Assembly: GCA_025458525.1 (NCBI GenBank)
Contig: JALOSF010000001.1
Location: forward strand, 45,963 to 109,962
Direction of reading: 5' to 3'
From: Cypionkella sp.
GTDB lineage: Bacteria; Pseudomonadota; Alphaproteobacteria; Rhodobacterales; Rhodobacteraceae
DNA: 64,000 bases
Shown here: in pieces, positions 50,962-59,089 of the stretch
Numbering within the stretch: position 1 is the first letter of the stretch
Layout: every line of letters starts with the position of its first letter
Notes under the pieces: generated by a model
Databases searched by the model: none
What the model saw: the letters and a program-made list of their open reading frames with translations, nothing else
What the model was told of the DNA's origin: nothing
Translations under genes and position numbers: made by a program

Positions 50962-52967
50962 CACCTGTTTCCGCAGATACCTTTGCCAAAGCCTGTGGGA
51001 TCACTCCACAGGCCGCGCGACTTGCCTTCCGCAACGCGGCCCTTGGCAAGCCGTGGCGGGGACAGGTTCTGCCGGTGGTGGCTCTTCCCGGCAACCGTGG
51101 CGGCAAGGCGGGCACCGTCTGGGGGTTGGCGCTGGATCATTGCCCACCGGCCTTGCGTGACCGTTTAGACGCCCTTTTGCCGGTCATTCAAAGCCCCGTT
51201 CAAACGCTGGTTAAAGGCCATGTTGAAGACTGGCAATTTGAGGAACAGAAGGCCCGTCTTCGGATCATCCAGCCCATTCTTGAGGCCCCGAGGGGCACGG
51301 CGGAACGGGCGGAGCGGTTCCGCACTGTTGCGGCAACCTTGCAGGCCATACGGTCGCAAATCGTCCGGGTTCCAGAAAGCACGTTGCGCGATTGGGTCAA
51401 TGCGTTTGAAGAAAGCGGCCTTCTCGGGCTATTGCCGGAACAGCGCGGCGACCGGGGGCAATCGCGGGTCATAATCACGCGGGAATGGGATGCGGCGATT
51501 GACCTGCCCGAAAAGGTCTGCCGAGGTATCGCCGCCGATCTGGCGACCTATGCCCGAAGCCTGATCGCCAATGACGGCACGTCGATCCGCGAGACCTTGG
51601 AACTGGCAAGCAAGCGCCTGTGCCGCCTGTCTCTTGAGGCGGGAACGAAGCTTTTGGTTCGGGATTTGCAGCCGGTTTGCGGCCTGAATACAAAGTGGGC
51701 CGCGCGGCATGATCTGGACAGTTACCTTCTGATTTATTGGAAGAAGAAGGACAACAAGAGGCTGCAAGACAAGGTTGTGCCACGCGTCCGGCGCGGCCTG
51801 CACCCTGTCCCGATGGGTCTGCTGATCGGCGACGTTCACTATGTTGATATTCTGGTGGAAGAGGCCGGGGAACCTGTCCGCGTTCGCCTGATCGCATGGC
51901 TTGATGCGTCCAGCATGTTCGTTTGGGTGACGCCTGTCTTCCTGTCGAAGGGCAAGGGCATCCGTCAGGAAGACGTGGCGGAATCGCTTGCACAGGTGAC
52001 CCTATGCCCGCATGGGGGCATCCCGCAAGAATACTACCTCGATAACGGGGGCGAATATTCGGCGTTGGCAGGGGCTATGCAGCGTCTTGCCGTCCTTGCT
52101 GATCATGACTTCAAGGTGACCCTTGCGAAGCCCTACAGCCCGACTTCAAAGGGCGCGATTGAAGGCCTTTTCAACATCTTGGAAGGCATTTTCAAGGGCT
52201 TGCCGGGGTGGATTGGCGGCGACCGGACCAACAAGAAGACCGTCAACAAAGGGCAGGTTGTGGAGCCATACCGCAAAGGCCTTGTTGCACTGGAAGCGGA
52301 CATAAACGCCCTTGTTTCCTATTACAATTCCCGTCCGCAAGGGGCTGCAACCCGCCTTGCAGGGCTATCGCCGAAAGCCATGCTGGAAGCCAAGATCAAA
52401 GCCACGGGCTTCGTTGCGCGCGTTCCAGACGAAGCGTCCTTTGACCTGATATTCAGCCGGTCCGAAGTTCGCACCGTCCGGCAAGGCTGCATAACCGTTG
52501 ATGGGCGGCAATATCATGGCGCTTGTCTGGACGGCCTGTTGCCGGGTGACCCTGTGGAAGTGTTCCTGCCGTTGCGCAAGGATCGCGGCTTTGTCTTCGT
52601 CCGCACATCGAACAGTGAGGCACCTGTCCGGCTTGATATGCTTCCGATGTTCGCAGATGGGGACCGCAACGGCGCAAGGCTGCAAGGTCAGCTTGAAGCC
52701 GGGGTCAACCGGGCAATCCGTGACCTGTCACGCGACATTGATCCGAACCTGTCCACCTTTGAAGCCCGCAAGGCTGCGGCGGACATGACGCCGCCCATGG
52801 CACCTTCGCCTGATATCTGGACACGGGCCATCGACAAGACCAACCGGCCCATATCGGAAACCGACCTTGAAGAACAGGAAGACGCCCGCAAGCGGCGGCT
52901 TCTGGACGACCTGTTTCCCCGTTCGGGGGACCAGACAAGCCGAGAGGCCAGCGACGGCAATCGCTGA
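50958..52967 (+). CDS. Mu-like DDE transposase (MuA family)
   Basis: 669 aa; DDE residues in GDVHYVDI...YYLDNGGEYS...SPTSKGAIEGLFN; C-terminal MuA beta-barrel-like region; ATGA overlap with preceding ORF. Confidence 0.93.
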   Translation: MTPVSADTFAKACGITPQAARLAFRNAALGKPWRGQVLPVVALPGNRGGKAGTVWGLALDHCPPALRDRLDALLPVIQSPVQTLVKGHVEDWQFEEQKARLRIIQPILEAPRGTAERAERFRTVAATLQAIRSQIVRVPESTLRDWVNAFEESGLLGLLPEQRGDRGQSRVIITREWDAAIDLPEKVCRGIAADLATYARSLIANDGTSIRETLELASKRLCRLSLEAGTKLLVRDLQPVCGLNTKWAARHDLDSYLLIYWKKKDNKRLQDKVVPRVRRGLHPVPMGLLIGDVHYVDILVEEAGEPVRVRLIAWLDASSMFVWVTPVFLSKGKGIRQEDVAESLAQVTLCPHGGIPQEYYLDNGGEYSALAGAMQRLAVLADHDFKVTLAKPYSPTSKGAIEGLFNILEGIFKGLPGWIGGDRTNKKTVNKGQVVEPYRKGLVALEADINALVSYYNSRPQGAATRLAGLSPKAMLEAKIKATGFVARVPDEASFDLIFSRSEVRTVRQGCITVDGRQYHGACLDGLLPGDPVEVFLPLRKDRGFVFVRTSNSEAPVRLDMLPMFADGDRNGARLQGQLEAGVNRAIRDLSRDIDPNLSTFEARKAAADMTPPMAPSPDIWTRAIDKTNRPISETDLEEQEDARKRRLLDDLFPRSGDQTSREASDGNR

Positions 52968-53003
52968 CCCCTCTTTATGCAACCCATGATCGGAGAAGAT
53001 CAC

Positions 53004-53786
53004 ATGTTAGATATGCACTTGGATAGGGTTACCATTGAAACCCGCGCCCATTCAATCCTTAAGGAAGTCGCGGGGCAAGTCATTGCGACGGCGGGCCTTG
53101 GCATCATCCGGGGGCCTGTGGGGATTGGCAAAAGCTTCGCGCTGGAGACAATCCGGCGCGACCTTGAGGCAAACGGGGACCGCGTGTTGTTCCTGACCTC
53201 TTCGCCCGAAGTGGAAGGGTCAATCGGTTCCTTCGCCCGCGCCATGCTTGCGCCTTACGGCATCAGCGGCGGTGTCGCCAGTTCCGCCGTTGAGTCCCTT
53301 GCTGATCTGGTGTTGTCCGGGTCACCGTTCCGGGGCTTTGGTGAGCGTGTTCTTGTGATCATCGACGAAGGGCAAGGCCTCAAGACGAACATTCTGGAAA
53401 TGCTGCGCGGCCTTTGGGATCGCGGCGACGCCGCGCGCCTTGGCGACACCTTCGCCCCCGCCTTCGGGCTGTTGCTTGTCGGGAATGACTCCTTCTTTAA
53501 CAAAGGGGGCCGGACCAAGAAGGCAGAGTTCCGCCCGCTTATGTCGCGCGTGACGCATGATCTGGAATTGCCCCGGCCTGATCGGGCCGAATATGCCGAC
53601 CTTGCCCGTTGCCTGTTGCCTGAGGCCGAAGAACTGCGCCCGATGCTGGAAGCCTTCGGCCATGAAAGCGGCAACTTGCGGGCGGTGGCGAAAGCCCACC
53701 GACAGGCCGTCGCCTTGGCGGGGAACAGCCCTGTGACGGCTGAACACCTGCGGCGCGCCATTATGTTCTGTGGGGGGCGCAAATGA
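53004..53786 (+). CDS. MuB-like AAA+ ATPase, transposition target activator
   Basis: Walker A RGPVGIGKSFAL, Walker B VLVIIDEGQGLK; directly after transposase; GGAG upstream of ATG 53004. Confidence 0.9.
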   Translation: MLDMHLDRVTIETRAHSILKEVAGQVIATAGLGIIRGPVGIGKSFALETIRRDLEANGDRVLFLTSSPEVEGSIGSFARAMLAPYGISGGVASSAVESLADLVLSGSPFRGFGERVLVIIDEGQGLKTNILEMLRGLWDRGDAARLGDTFAPAFGLLLVGNDSFFNKGGRTKKAEFRPLMSRVTHDLELPRPDRAEYADLARCLLPEAEELRPMLEAFGHESGNLRAVAKAHRQAVALAGNSPVTAEHLRRAIMFCGGRK

Positions 53787-54133
53787 TGGACCGTCAAGAC
53801 GTGCTGATCCGGCTGACCATGACCAAAGAGGAAGCCGAAATGTTCCGGGGCCGATGGGCCATGATTGTTCCGCTTTCGGCGGATGAAGCGGACGAGTTGC
53901 GGGCCATCTTCAACGCGACCCACGACACCTTGCGCAAGATCGCGCAAGCCTTGTCCACCTTGGGCGTTGTGCTGGAAACGCGTGGTTCGGATGAACCCGA
54001 TGTTCGCAAGGTGCTGGATGCGTGGCTGAACCCGACCCGGCAGAACGAAGCCCTTATGGGTCGCGCGCGCGAACTGTTGGGCCGTGCAAAGTTTGTGGGT
54101 GGCATGGAAGATGGGGAGGGGCACGTTCAATGA
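53783..54133 (+). CDS. Hypothetical protein, early region of Mu-like element
   Basis: ATGA overlap with upstream and downstream ORFs; no recognised family. Confidence 0.7.
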   Translation: MMDRQDVLIRLTMTKEEAEMFRGRWAMIVPLSADEADELRAIFNATHDTLRKIAQALSTLGVVLETRGSDEPDVRKVLDAWLNPTRQNEALMGRARELLGRAKFVGGMEDGEGHVQ

Positions 54134-54510
54134 CGCAAGCTGATCAAGAAGACTACCGCGTCAAGAATGCGCGTGAAGGCAAGGCAATCTACATACCGGG
54201 CAAATCTGTCGAAGAAATGAAGGTGATACTCGCCGCCGAGAAAGCTGAGAAGGATGCAAAGGTGCCGCCCCTCAAGCTGACGGCCGAGGAAGCGGCGACC
54301 TATGCCGATGCGATTGACCTAGTGTGCGTGCGGTTAAAACAGGCCGAACATACGTTTGCCCTTTTGGCACGGATTCAGCAGGACGGTGAATATGAAGGGC
54401 ACTACGGCCTTCCCGCCATAGCAAACTGTGCAGCCGCCGCACTTCACGCGCTTGGTGAAGCTGAACTTGACACCCTGAACAAACTCTCAATCCGGCTTAT
54501 GGCCGGATAA
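54130..54510 (+). CDS. Hypothetical protein, early region of Mu-like element
   Basis: MTQADQEDYRVKNAREGKAIYIPGKSVEEMKVILAAEKAEKD; ATGA-coupled; no recognised family. Confidence 0.7.
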   Translation: MTQADQEDYRVKNAREGKAIYIPGKSVEEMKVILAAEKAEKDAKVPPLKLTAEEAATYADAIDLVCVRLKQAEHTFALLARIQQDGEYEGHYGLPAIANCAAAALHALGEAELDTLNKLSIRLMAG

Positions 54511-54524
54511 CAACGGAGGCACTT

Positions 54525-54935
54525 ATGACGATTTCCCCGCGTCAAATCAGCCTAATAAAACTGGCTGTTCGGCAATTGAAAATCCCGGATGATGTTTACC
54601 GGACGGCGCTTGCACAATTCGGCGTCACGTCCTGCACCGAGTTCGACACCGAAGGCTTTAACGCCTTCATGGCATGGCTTGAGCGTGTCGGATTCCGCCC
54701 GATGGAAAAGAAGGGGCAGGACTATGGCGAACGCCCCGGCATGGCATCGCTTGCCCAGTTGGAACTGATCCGGAACCTTTGGAACGAAGTGACCAACCAT
54801 CACTATCAGACCGAAGACCAGTTGAACGCATGGCTACTGCGGACCTTCAAGGTATCGTCCTTGCGCTTCGTGACAAAGCCGCTGGCACAGAAGATCATTA
54901 CGGCACTGCGGGCGATGAAGACCCGCGCGGCCTGA
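54525..54935 (+). CDS. gemA: GemA / Mu gp16-like regulatory protein
   Basis: ISPRQISLIKLAVRQLKIPDDVYRTALAQFGVTSCTEFD...MASLAQLELIRNLWNEV. Confidence 0.9.
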   Translation: MTISPRQISLIKLAVRQLKIPDDVYRTALAQFGVTSCTEFDTEGFNAFMAWLERVGFRPMEKKGQDYGERPGMASLAQLELIRNLWNEVTNHHYQTEDQLNAWLLRTFKVSSLRFVTKPLAQKIITALRAMKTRAA

Positions 54936-54962
54936 CCCATGCCAACGGATGACGGGGGCGGG

Positions 54963-54989
54963 CCGAAGGTTCCGCCCCTTCGGTTTTTT
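54963..54989 (+). terminator. Intrinsic terminator closing the early module
   Basis: CCGAAGGttccgccCCTTCGG followed by TTTTTT. Confidence 0.85.
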
Positions 54990-55165
54990 AGGACTTCATC
55001 AGAGGCCCGGAAACAGCGCTGTAAGCCCCCTTCGGGCCACCATTCCCCGCGCCAACCCGTTACCCCGTTTAAAAACGCCGGAAACCCGTTTAATTTTGCA
55101 AGCGCGGGGCATGGATAGGGGCGCACTTGACGCAATCGGGCGAAAGGGCGCATATTCAGGGGGTC

Positions 55166-55239
55166 GCGCGGTGTATCCCGATGGGCAAGGGAGCGCGCTG
55201 AAAGGCGGGCTGATGTTGGTTCGAGTCCAACCCCGCGCG
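55166..55239 (+). tRNA. tRNA-like / degenerate tRNA inside the element
   Basis: Acceptor GCGCGGT/CCCGCGC (6 of 7 pairs), D-stem TCCC/GGGA, anticodon stem GCGCG/CGGGC (4 of 5) with 8-nt loop CTGAAAGG, perfect T-arm GTTGG-TTCGAGT-CCAAC; no encoded CCA. Confidence 0.5.
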
Positions 55240-55351
55240 GCGTCTCTGCCTTCCCCAAGTGCCCCTCGTTCCCCGAGCTTCACCTGAAAAACTGACCCGG
55301 TTTCATCCTGGGAAACCTGCAAACCAAACCGCCCGAAAGACAACCTGGACA

Positions 55352-55666
55352 ATGACCCCAACCCGCGACCTTGCCACACTTTGGGATGACGACTTGCGCG
55401 CCGTTTTGCTGTCGGATGGGTCTGCCCAACCGGTGCAGTTCTTTGCAGGTCAGCACCATGTCGCGGCTTGGCAGGCTATGGGCTATGATGTTCGGGCGGC
55501 TGCAATCCGCGCGGCGGCGTTCGTCGAAAGCCCCAATGACCCGGAAGACTACATTGCCCAAGAAGTCGCGATTGCGCTAGGATCAGGCATCGCCACGGAT
55601 GACACATATCTATGGCGGATCGAACGCTTCCCGCGCCACATGCTTGGCGGTCCGTTCATCGCCTGA
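55352..55666 (+). CDS. Hypothetical protein
   Basis: MTPTRDLATLWDDDLRAVLLSDGSAQPVQFFAGQHHVAAWQAMGYDVRAAAIRAA; open, no recognised family. Confidence 0.55.
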   Translation: MTPTRDLATLWDDDLRAVLLSDGSAQPVQFFAGQHHVAAWQAMGYDVRAAAIRAAAFVESPNDPEDYIAQEVAIALGSGIATDDTYLWRIERFPRHMLGGPFIA

Positions 55667-55779
55667 CCTGCCCGAAAATCTCCCCTCACGGGTGTGCGGA
55701 TAATATCGCTTTCCCGGATCAGTTACACCTTTTCCCAGCAGCCTGCATCGCGCGGGCGATGGGACAAAGGGACATCCGA

Positions 55780-56670
55780 ATGTTGCTCAACGCACAAAAC
55801 CTTGACCTTGTTTTCTCGGGCTTGAAAACGGTCTTCAACGACGCCTTCACCGCCGCGCCATCCAAGTGGGCAGAAGTCGCAATGACCGTCCAGTCTTCAA
55901 GCGCGGACGAGCAATACACTTGGTTGGGCGAGTTCCCCCAGATGCGCGAATGGATCGGGCCGCGCCATGTGAAGAACCTGTCGGCGCACGGCTTCAAGAT
56001 CGTGAACCGCAAGTTTGAAAGCACCATCTCAATCAAGCGCGAGCATATCGAAGATGACCGTATCGGCATCTTCAAGCCCGCCCTCACCGAAATGGGCCGC
56101 GCGTCGGCGCAACACCCCGACGAACTTGTCTTCGGCCTTCTGTCGCAAGGCTTCAACACGACCTGTTATGACGGGCAGAACTTCTTTGACACGGAGCACC
56201 CGGTCAAGGATGCGAACGGTCAGGACGTGCTTGTCAGCAACATGCAAGATGGGGCCGGTCCGGCTTGGTATCTGATGGACACGACGCGCGGCGTGAAGCC
56301 GATGGTCTGGCAGACCCGGACGCCTTATGAGTTCACCGCCCTGACCCGCAGCGAAGACGAAAACGTGTTTCGCAATGACGAATACCTTTATGGGGTGCGC
56401 GCGCGGGCCAATGCAGGCTTTGGCCTGTGGCAACTGGCCTTTGGTTCTCGCGCTGAACTGACCCCGCAAAACTACGCCGCCGCCCGGTCTGCGATGATGC
56501 GCTTCACCGCTGACGGCGGCAACAAACTTGGCATCATGCCTTCCCTCTTGGTTGTGCCGCCGGAACTGGAAAGCGCGGCCTTGGCGTTGCTGAACACCGA
56601 ACTGGGGGCAAACGGCGAGTCCAACATATGGAAGGGCACGGCGAAAATCGCCTTGACGCCTTACCTGTAA
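55780..56670 (+). CDS. Mu gpT-like major capsid protein
   Basis: MLLNAQNLDLVFSGLKTVFNDAFTAAPSKWAEVAMTVQSSSADEQYTWLGEFPQMREWIGPRHVKNLSAHGFKIVNRKFESTISIKREHIEDD typical of Mu gpT; AAGG RBS. Confidence 0.93.
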   Translation: MLLNAQNLDLVFSGLKTVFNDAFTAAPSKWAEVAMTVQSSSADEQYTWLGEFPQMREWIGPRHVKNLSAHGFKIVNRKFESTISIKREHIEDDRIGIFKPALTEMGRASAQHPDELVFGLLSQGFNTTCYDGQNFFDTEHPVKDANGQDVLVSNMQDGAGPAWYLMDTTRGVKPMVWQTRTPYEFTALTRSEDENVFRNDEYLYGVRARANAGFGLWQLAFGSRAELTPQNYAAARSAMMRFTADGGNKLGIMPSLLVVPPELESAALALLNTELGANGESNIWKGTAKIALTPYL

Positions 56671-56679
56671 GGCGCGCCC

Positions 56680-57657
56680 ATGTCCGGCCTGATCCTTGCC
56701 CAATGTGACAAAGCCTTGCCGCCCGGTGGCGGTGCGCCCGAATGGGTGCACCTGCTTCCTGTCGGAGCTGTCGAAGGTCGCGACGGTCGCGCCTATTCCT
56801 TGCCTGACCCGGCAGGGCTGATCCTCGACTTCCAAGAGCGTGGCCTTGATCTGGTGATCGACTATGAACATCAGTCGGATATTCCAGAGGCCAAGCTGAA
56901 AGGCCCGGTTCGGGCGGCAGGCTGGATCAAGGAACTTGCCCACAATCCAAGCGGCCTTTGGGGCCGCGTCGAATGGACCGCGACGGCGCGCGAGATGATC
57001 GAGCGCAAGGAATACCGCTTCCTGTCGCCAAGCTTTTACCACAACAAAAGCGGCCAGATCATGCGCCTGAAAGGCGCGGGCTTGGTGCATGAACCGAACT
57101 TGCGGCTGCAAGCCCTTAACAGTCAGGAAAGCACGATGCTTGACCCAAAGACCAAGCGCGCAACGCCCCCAAACCCGAATCCCGAAACCTCACTTCGGTC
57201 GCCGCTGATCGCGCGGCTTATGAAGGTCTTGAACCTCTCGCCCGATGCGACCGAAGAAGAGGCGCTAGACGCCCTTGAGGCATGGCTTGCGGACAAGGCA
57301 ACCAAGCCCGACCCGAAGAAGTTTGTGCCGCTGGAAGCCGTGCAACAGATGCTGCAAGAGCAGCATTTGCAACGGTCCGTCATGGCCGAAGCGCAGGCCG
57401 TGGAAAAGGTCAATGCGGCCATTCGCAAGGGCTACTTTCCGCCCGCTCTGCGCGATTGGGCCATTGCCCTCTGCCGTGACGATTCCGCAAGCTTTGACGC
57501 CTTCCTATCCAAATCCGCCCCAGCCTATGCGCACATGGGGCAAGAGATCGTGACTGGCCTGCCGCCGGGGCTGTCGCGCGCAACCATCCAGACCGACGCC
57601 GAAGCCGCTATCTGTCACCAGTTGGGCTTGAAGCCGGAGCAACTCGCCAAAGGCTGA
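56680..57657 (+). CDS. Mu gpI-like prohead protease / scaffold protein
   Basis: WVHLLPVGAVEGRDGRAYSLPDPAGLILDFQERGLDLVIDYEHQSDIPEAKLKGPVRAAGWIKEL...YRFLSPSFYHN. Confidence 0.88.
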   Translation: MSGLILAQCDKALPPGGGAPEWVHLLPVGAVEGRDGRAYSLPDPAGLILDFQERGLDLVIDYEHQSDIPEAKLKGPVRAAGWIKELAHNPSGLWGRVEWTATAREMIERKEYRFLSPSFYHNKSGQIMRLKGAGLVHEPNLRLQALNSQESTMLDPKTKRATPPNPNPETSLRSPLIARLMKVLNLSPDATEEEALDALEAWLADKATKPDPKKFVPLEAVQQMLQEQHLQRSVMAEAQAVEKVNAAIRKGYFPPALRDWAIALCRDDSASFDAFLSKSAPAYAHMGQEIVTGLPPGLSRATIQTDAEAAICHQLGLKPEQLAKG

Positions 57658-57660
57658 CAC

Positions 57661-57919
57661 CGAATTGCCCTCTGTCTCACAAGCGCAGGGGGCAAAGGCC
57701 GGACCATTCGCAGACCGCGCCCATCCGTCCAATGGGTGAAGGAAGGCAAAGGTCCGGCCCACCAGATTGCCGCGCCTGTCCAAAGGCTGGGGGCGGCAGT
57801 GCAAGCCGGAAGGGAAAACCGGCCATAGGTGGCCCCCGTGAAGCCCGCGTTTTGGCTGGCGCGTGTGGATGGGGGCCAACTCGCAATTCCCCTTCACCCC
57901 AAGAAGGACACCTTCCCCG
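57661..57919 (+). other. Structured noncoding gap (candidate leader RNA or cis site)
   Basis: GGCCGGACC 57697-57705 / GGTCCGGCC 57751-57759; GGGGGC 57789-57794 / GCCCCC 57832-57837 enclosing GCCGG/CCGGC; alternative partner GGGGGCC 57871-57877. Confidence 0.45.
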
Positions 57920-58279
57920 ATGACCGAACGCCGAACCCTTCCCGCCCGCCCTATGCCAAAGCCCACAGCACAGGTTGAGGCATATGTTGACGCTATGGGG
58001 CCGGAACTCGCCGTCACCTTCCTGCTTGCCTTTGGCGGGGCGGAAATGGCGGTTCCCGATAGCCCGAACGGGCGTTCCGCCCACGAAGCCCTGATCGGAC
58101 CCGAAGCCGCCGCGCGCCTGTCCGCCGTCAAGGACCGGCTTCAACGCCGCGTCCCCTTGGCAAAGGCTTGGCTTGCCGCCATGCTTCATTGGCAGGGCCA
58201 TTCCACCGCCCATATCGCCCGCACCTTGCGGGTGTCGGATACGTCGGTTCGCAACATGCTGAAGGACAGAAGGGGATGA
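57920..58279 (+). CDS. HTH protein, possibly Mor/C-like late activator
   Basis: Mid-protein ELAVTFLLAFGGAEMAVPDSPNGRS, C-terminal HSTAHIARTLRVSDTSVRNMLKDRRG helix-turn-helix. Confidence 0.6.
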   Translation: MTERRTLPARPMPKPTAQVEAYVDAMGPELAVTFLLAFGGAEMAVPDSPNGRSAHEALIGPEAAARLSAVKDRLQRRVPLAKAWLAAMLHWQGHSTAHIARTLRVSDTSVRNMLKDRRG

Positions 58280-58440
58280 GTGGTCTTGCCGTTGTGATCG
58301 GGCTTTCCTTCCTTGCCGGGTTCGGCTTTGCCTTGGGTGTTGCCGCTTGGGAAGTCGTGATCCTTGCCGGGTGCAAGGGCCGTCACATCGCCCTGACCCT
58401 CGCCCGCGTCAGCGAATGCCAGAGGACCGAAGCGCCATGA
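58276..58440 (+). CDS. Small single-TM membrane protein
   Basis: MSGLAVVIGLSFLAGFGFALGVAAWEVVIL; ATGA overlap with upstream ORF. Confidence 0.6.
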   Translation: MSGLAVVIGLSFLAGFGFALGVAAWEVVILAGCKGRHIALTLARVSECQRTEAP

Positions 58441-58625
58441 CGGACCTCTTTGATCGCGCCCGCACCCTGATCAATGAAGCCGCTTCGCACCCTGACCCCG
58501 AAGCCGCGATGGAAGCCCTTGAGGCAGAGGCCATACCCCAAGACCGGCACATGTTCCCGTTGCTTTGGGAGGGTCTGACCCTCGCCTTGAACGGCGCACC
58601 GCCCGAAGAGGCCGATGCCCCATGA
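58437..58625 (+). CDS. Small hypothetical protein
   Basis: MTDLFDRARTLINEAASHPDPEAAMEALEAEAIPQDRHMFPLLWEGL; ATGA-coupled both sides. Confidence 0.6.
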   Translation: MTDLFDRARTLINEAASHPDPEAAMEALEAEAIPQDRHMFPLLWEGLTLALNGAPPEEADAP

Positions 58626-58999
58626 CAGACCAGCCCGGAACCGCCCTCGCCGTCCTCGCCCAAATCCGCGCACAAGCCCGCGCCGGGGCCGACGCGCTGG
58701 ACGGTCTGAACCGGGCCGTTGAAGCCCTCGAAGGCATCATTCAAGAGGGGCTTGAAGGGCCGTTTAACGGGGTCTTCAATGCGCTACCAAACGCTGCCAT
58801 TCGCACCCACCAGCGCGGCAAGATCGAACAAGACCCCGAGTTGCAGGCCTTCATCCGCGCCCGCTGCCTGACCCTGACCTTCCCCGAAGTCGCCGCCCAA
58901 GTCGCTGCCAACTTCCCCCCGGAACGCCGCGTCACCACGTCCAGCATCCACCGCTGGTGGCACCGAAGGGGCAAGAAGTCGCTTCCCTCAATCGGATAA
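58622..58999 (+). CDS. Hypothetical protein with C-terminal HTH-like region
   Basis: ELQAFIRARCLTLTFPEVAAQVAANFPPERRVTTSSIHRWWHRRGKKS; last ORF of element. Confidence 0.6.
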   Translation: MTDQPGTALAVLAQIRAQARAGADALDGLNRAVEALEGIIQEGLEGPFNGVFNALPNAAIRTHQRGKIEQDPELQAFIRARCLTLTFPEVAAQVAANFPPERRVTTSSIHRWWHRRGKKSLPSIG

Positions 59000-59076
59000 T
59001 ATCGGCTTTAGCCAGACGTTCCCGGAAATAGCGCCGGGATACCGGCCATTCCGGTTTAATTGGTAACGTTATGATT

Positions 59077-59089
59077 TAATTGGTTACAC
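59077..59089 (+). repeat. Right copy of 13-bp terminal motif TAATTGGTTACAC
   Basis: Exact match to 50153-50165. Confidence 0.75.

Larger units (their letters stand above)
50015..59088 (+). mobile_element. Compact Mu-like transposable element carrying capsid and protease genes (ends approximate)
   Basis: MuA, MuB, repressor, Ner-like, GemA, gpT-like capsid and Mu I-like protease; TGTAA at left edge and its complement TTACA at right edge; shared 13-bp terminal motif. Target-site duplication not resolved. Confidence 0.8.

Noticed and set aside
56029-57111. 360-aa minus-strand ORF inside the Mu-like element
   Set aside because: Antisense to the capsid/protease genes; no family resemblance, shadow-type composition.
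55780-57657. Possible gene transfer agent (RcGTA) cluster
   Set aside because: Capsid and protease are Mu-type (gpT/I), they are linked to MuA/MuB, and no GTA portal, terminase or tail genes are present.
55697-59004. Repeat CGGATAATATCG at 55697-55708 and 58993-59004, considered as boundary or promoter signal
   Set aside because: A 12-mer repeated twice in ~9 kb is expected by chance, and the right copy overlaps a stop codon.
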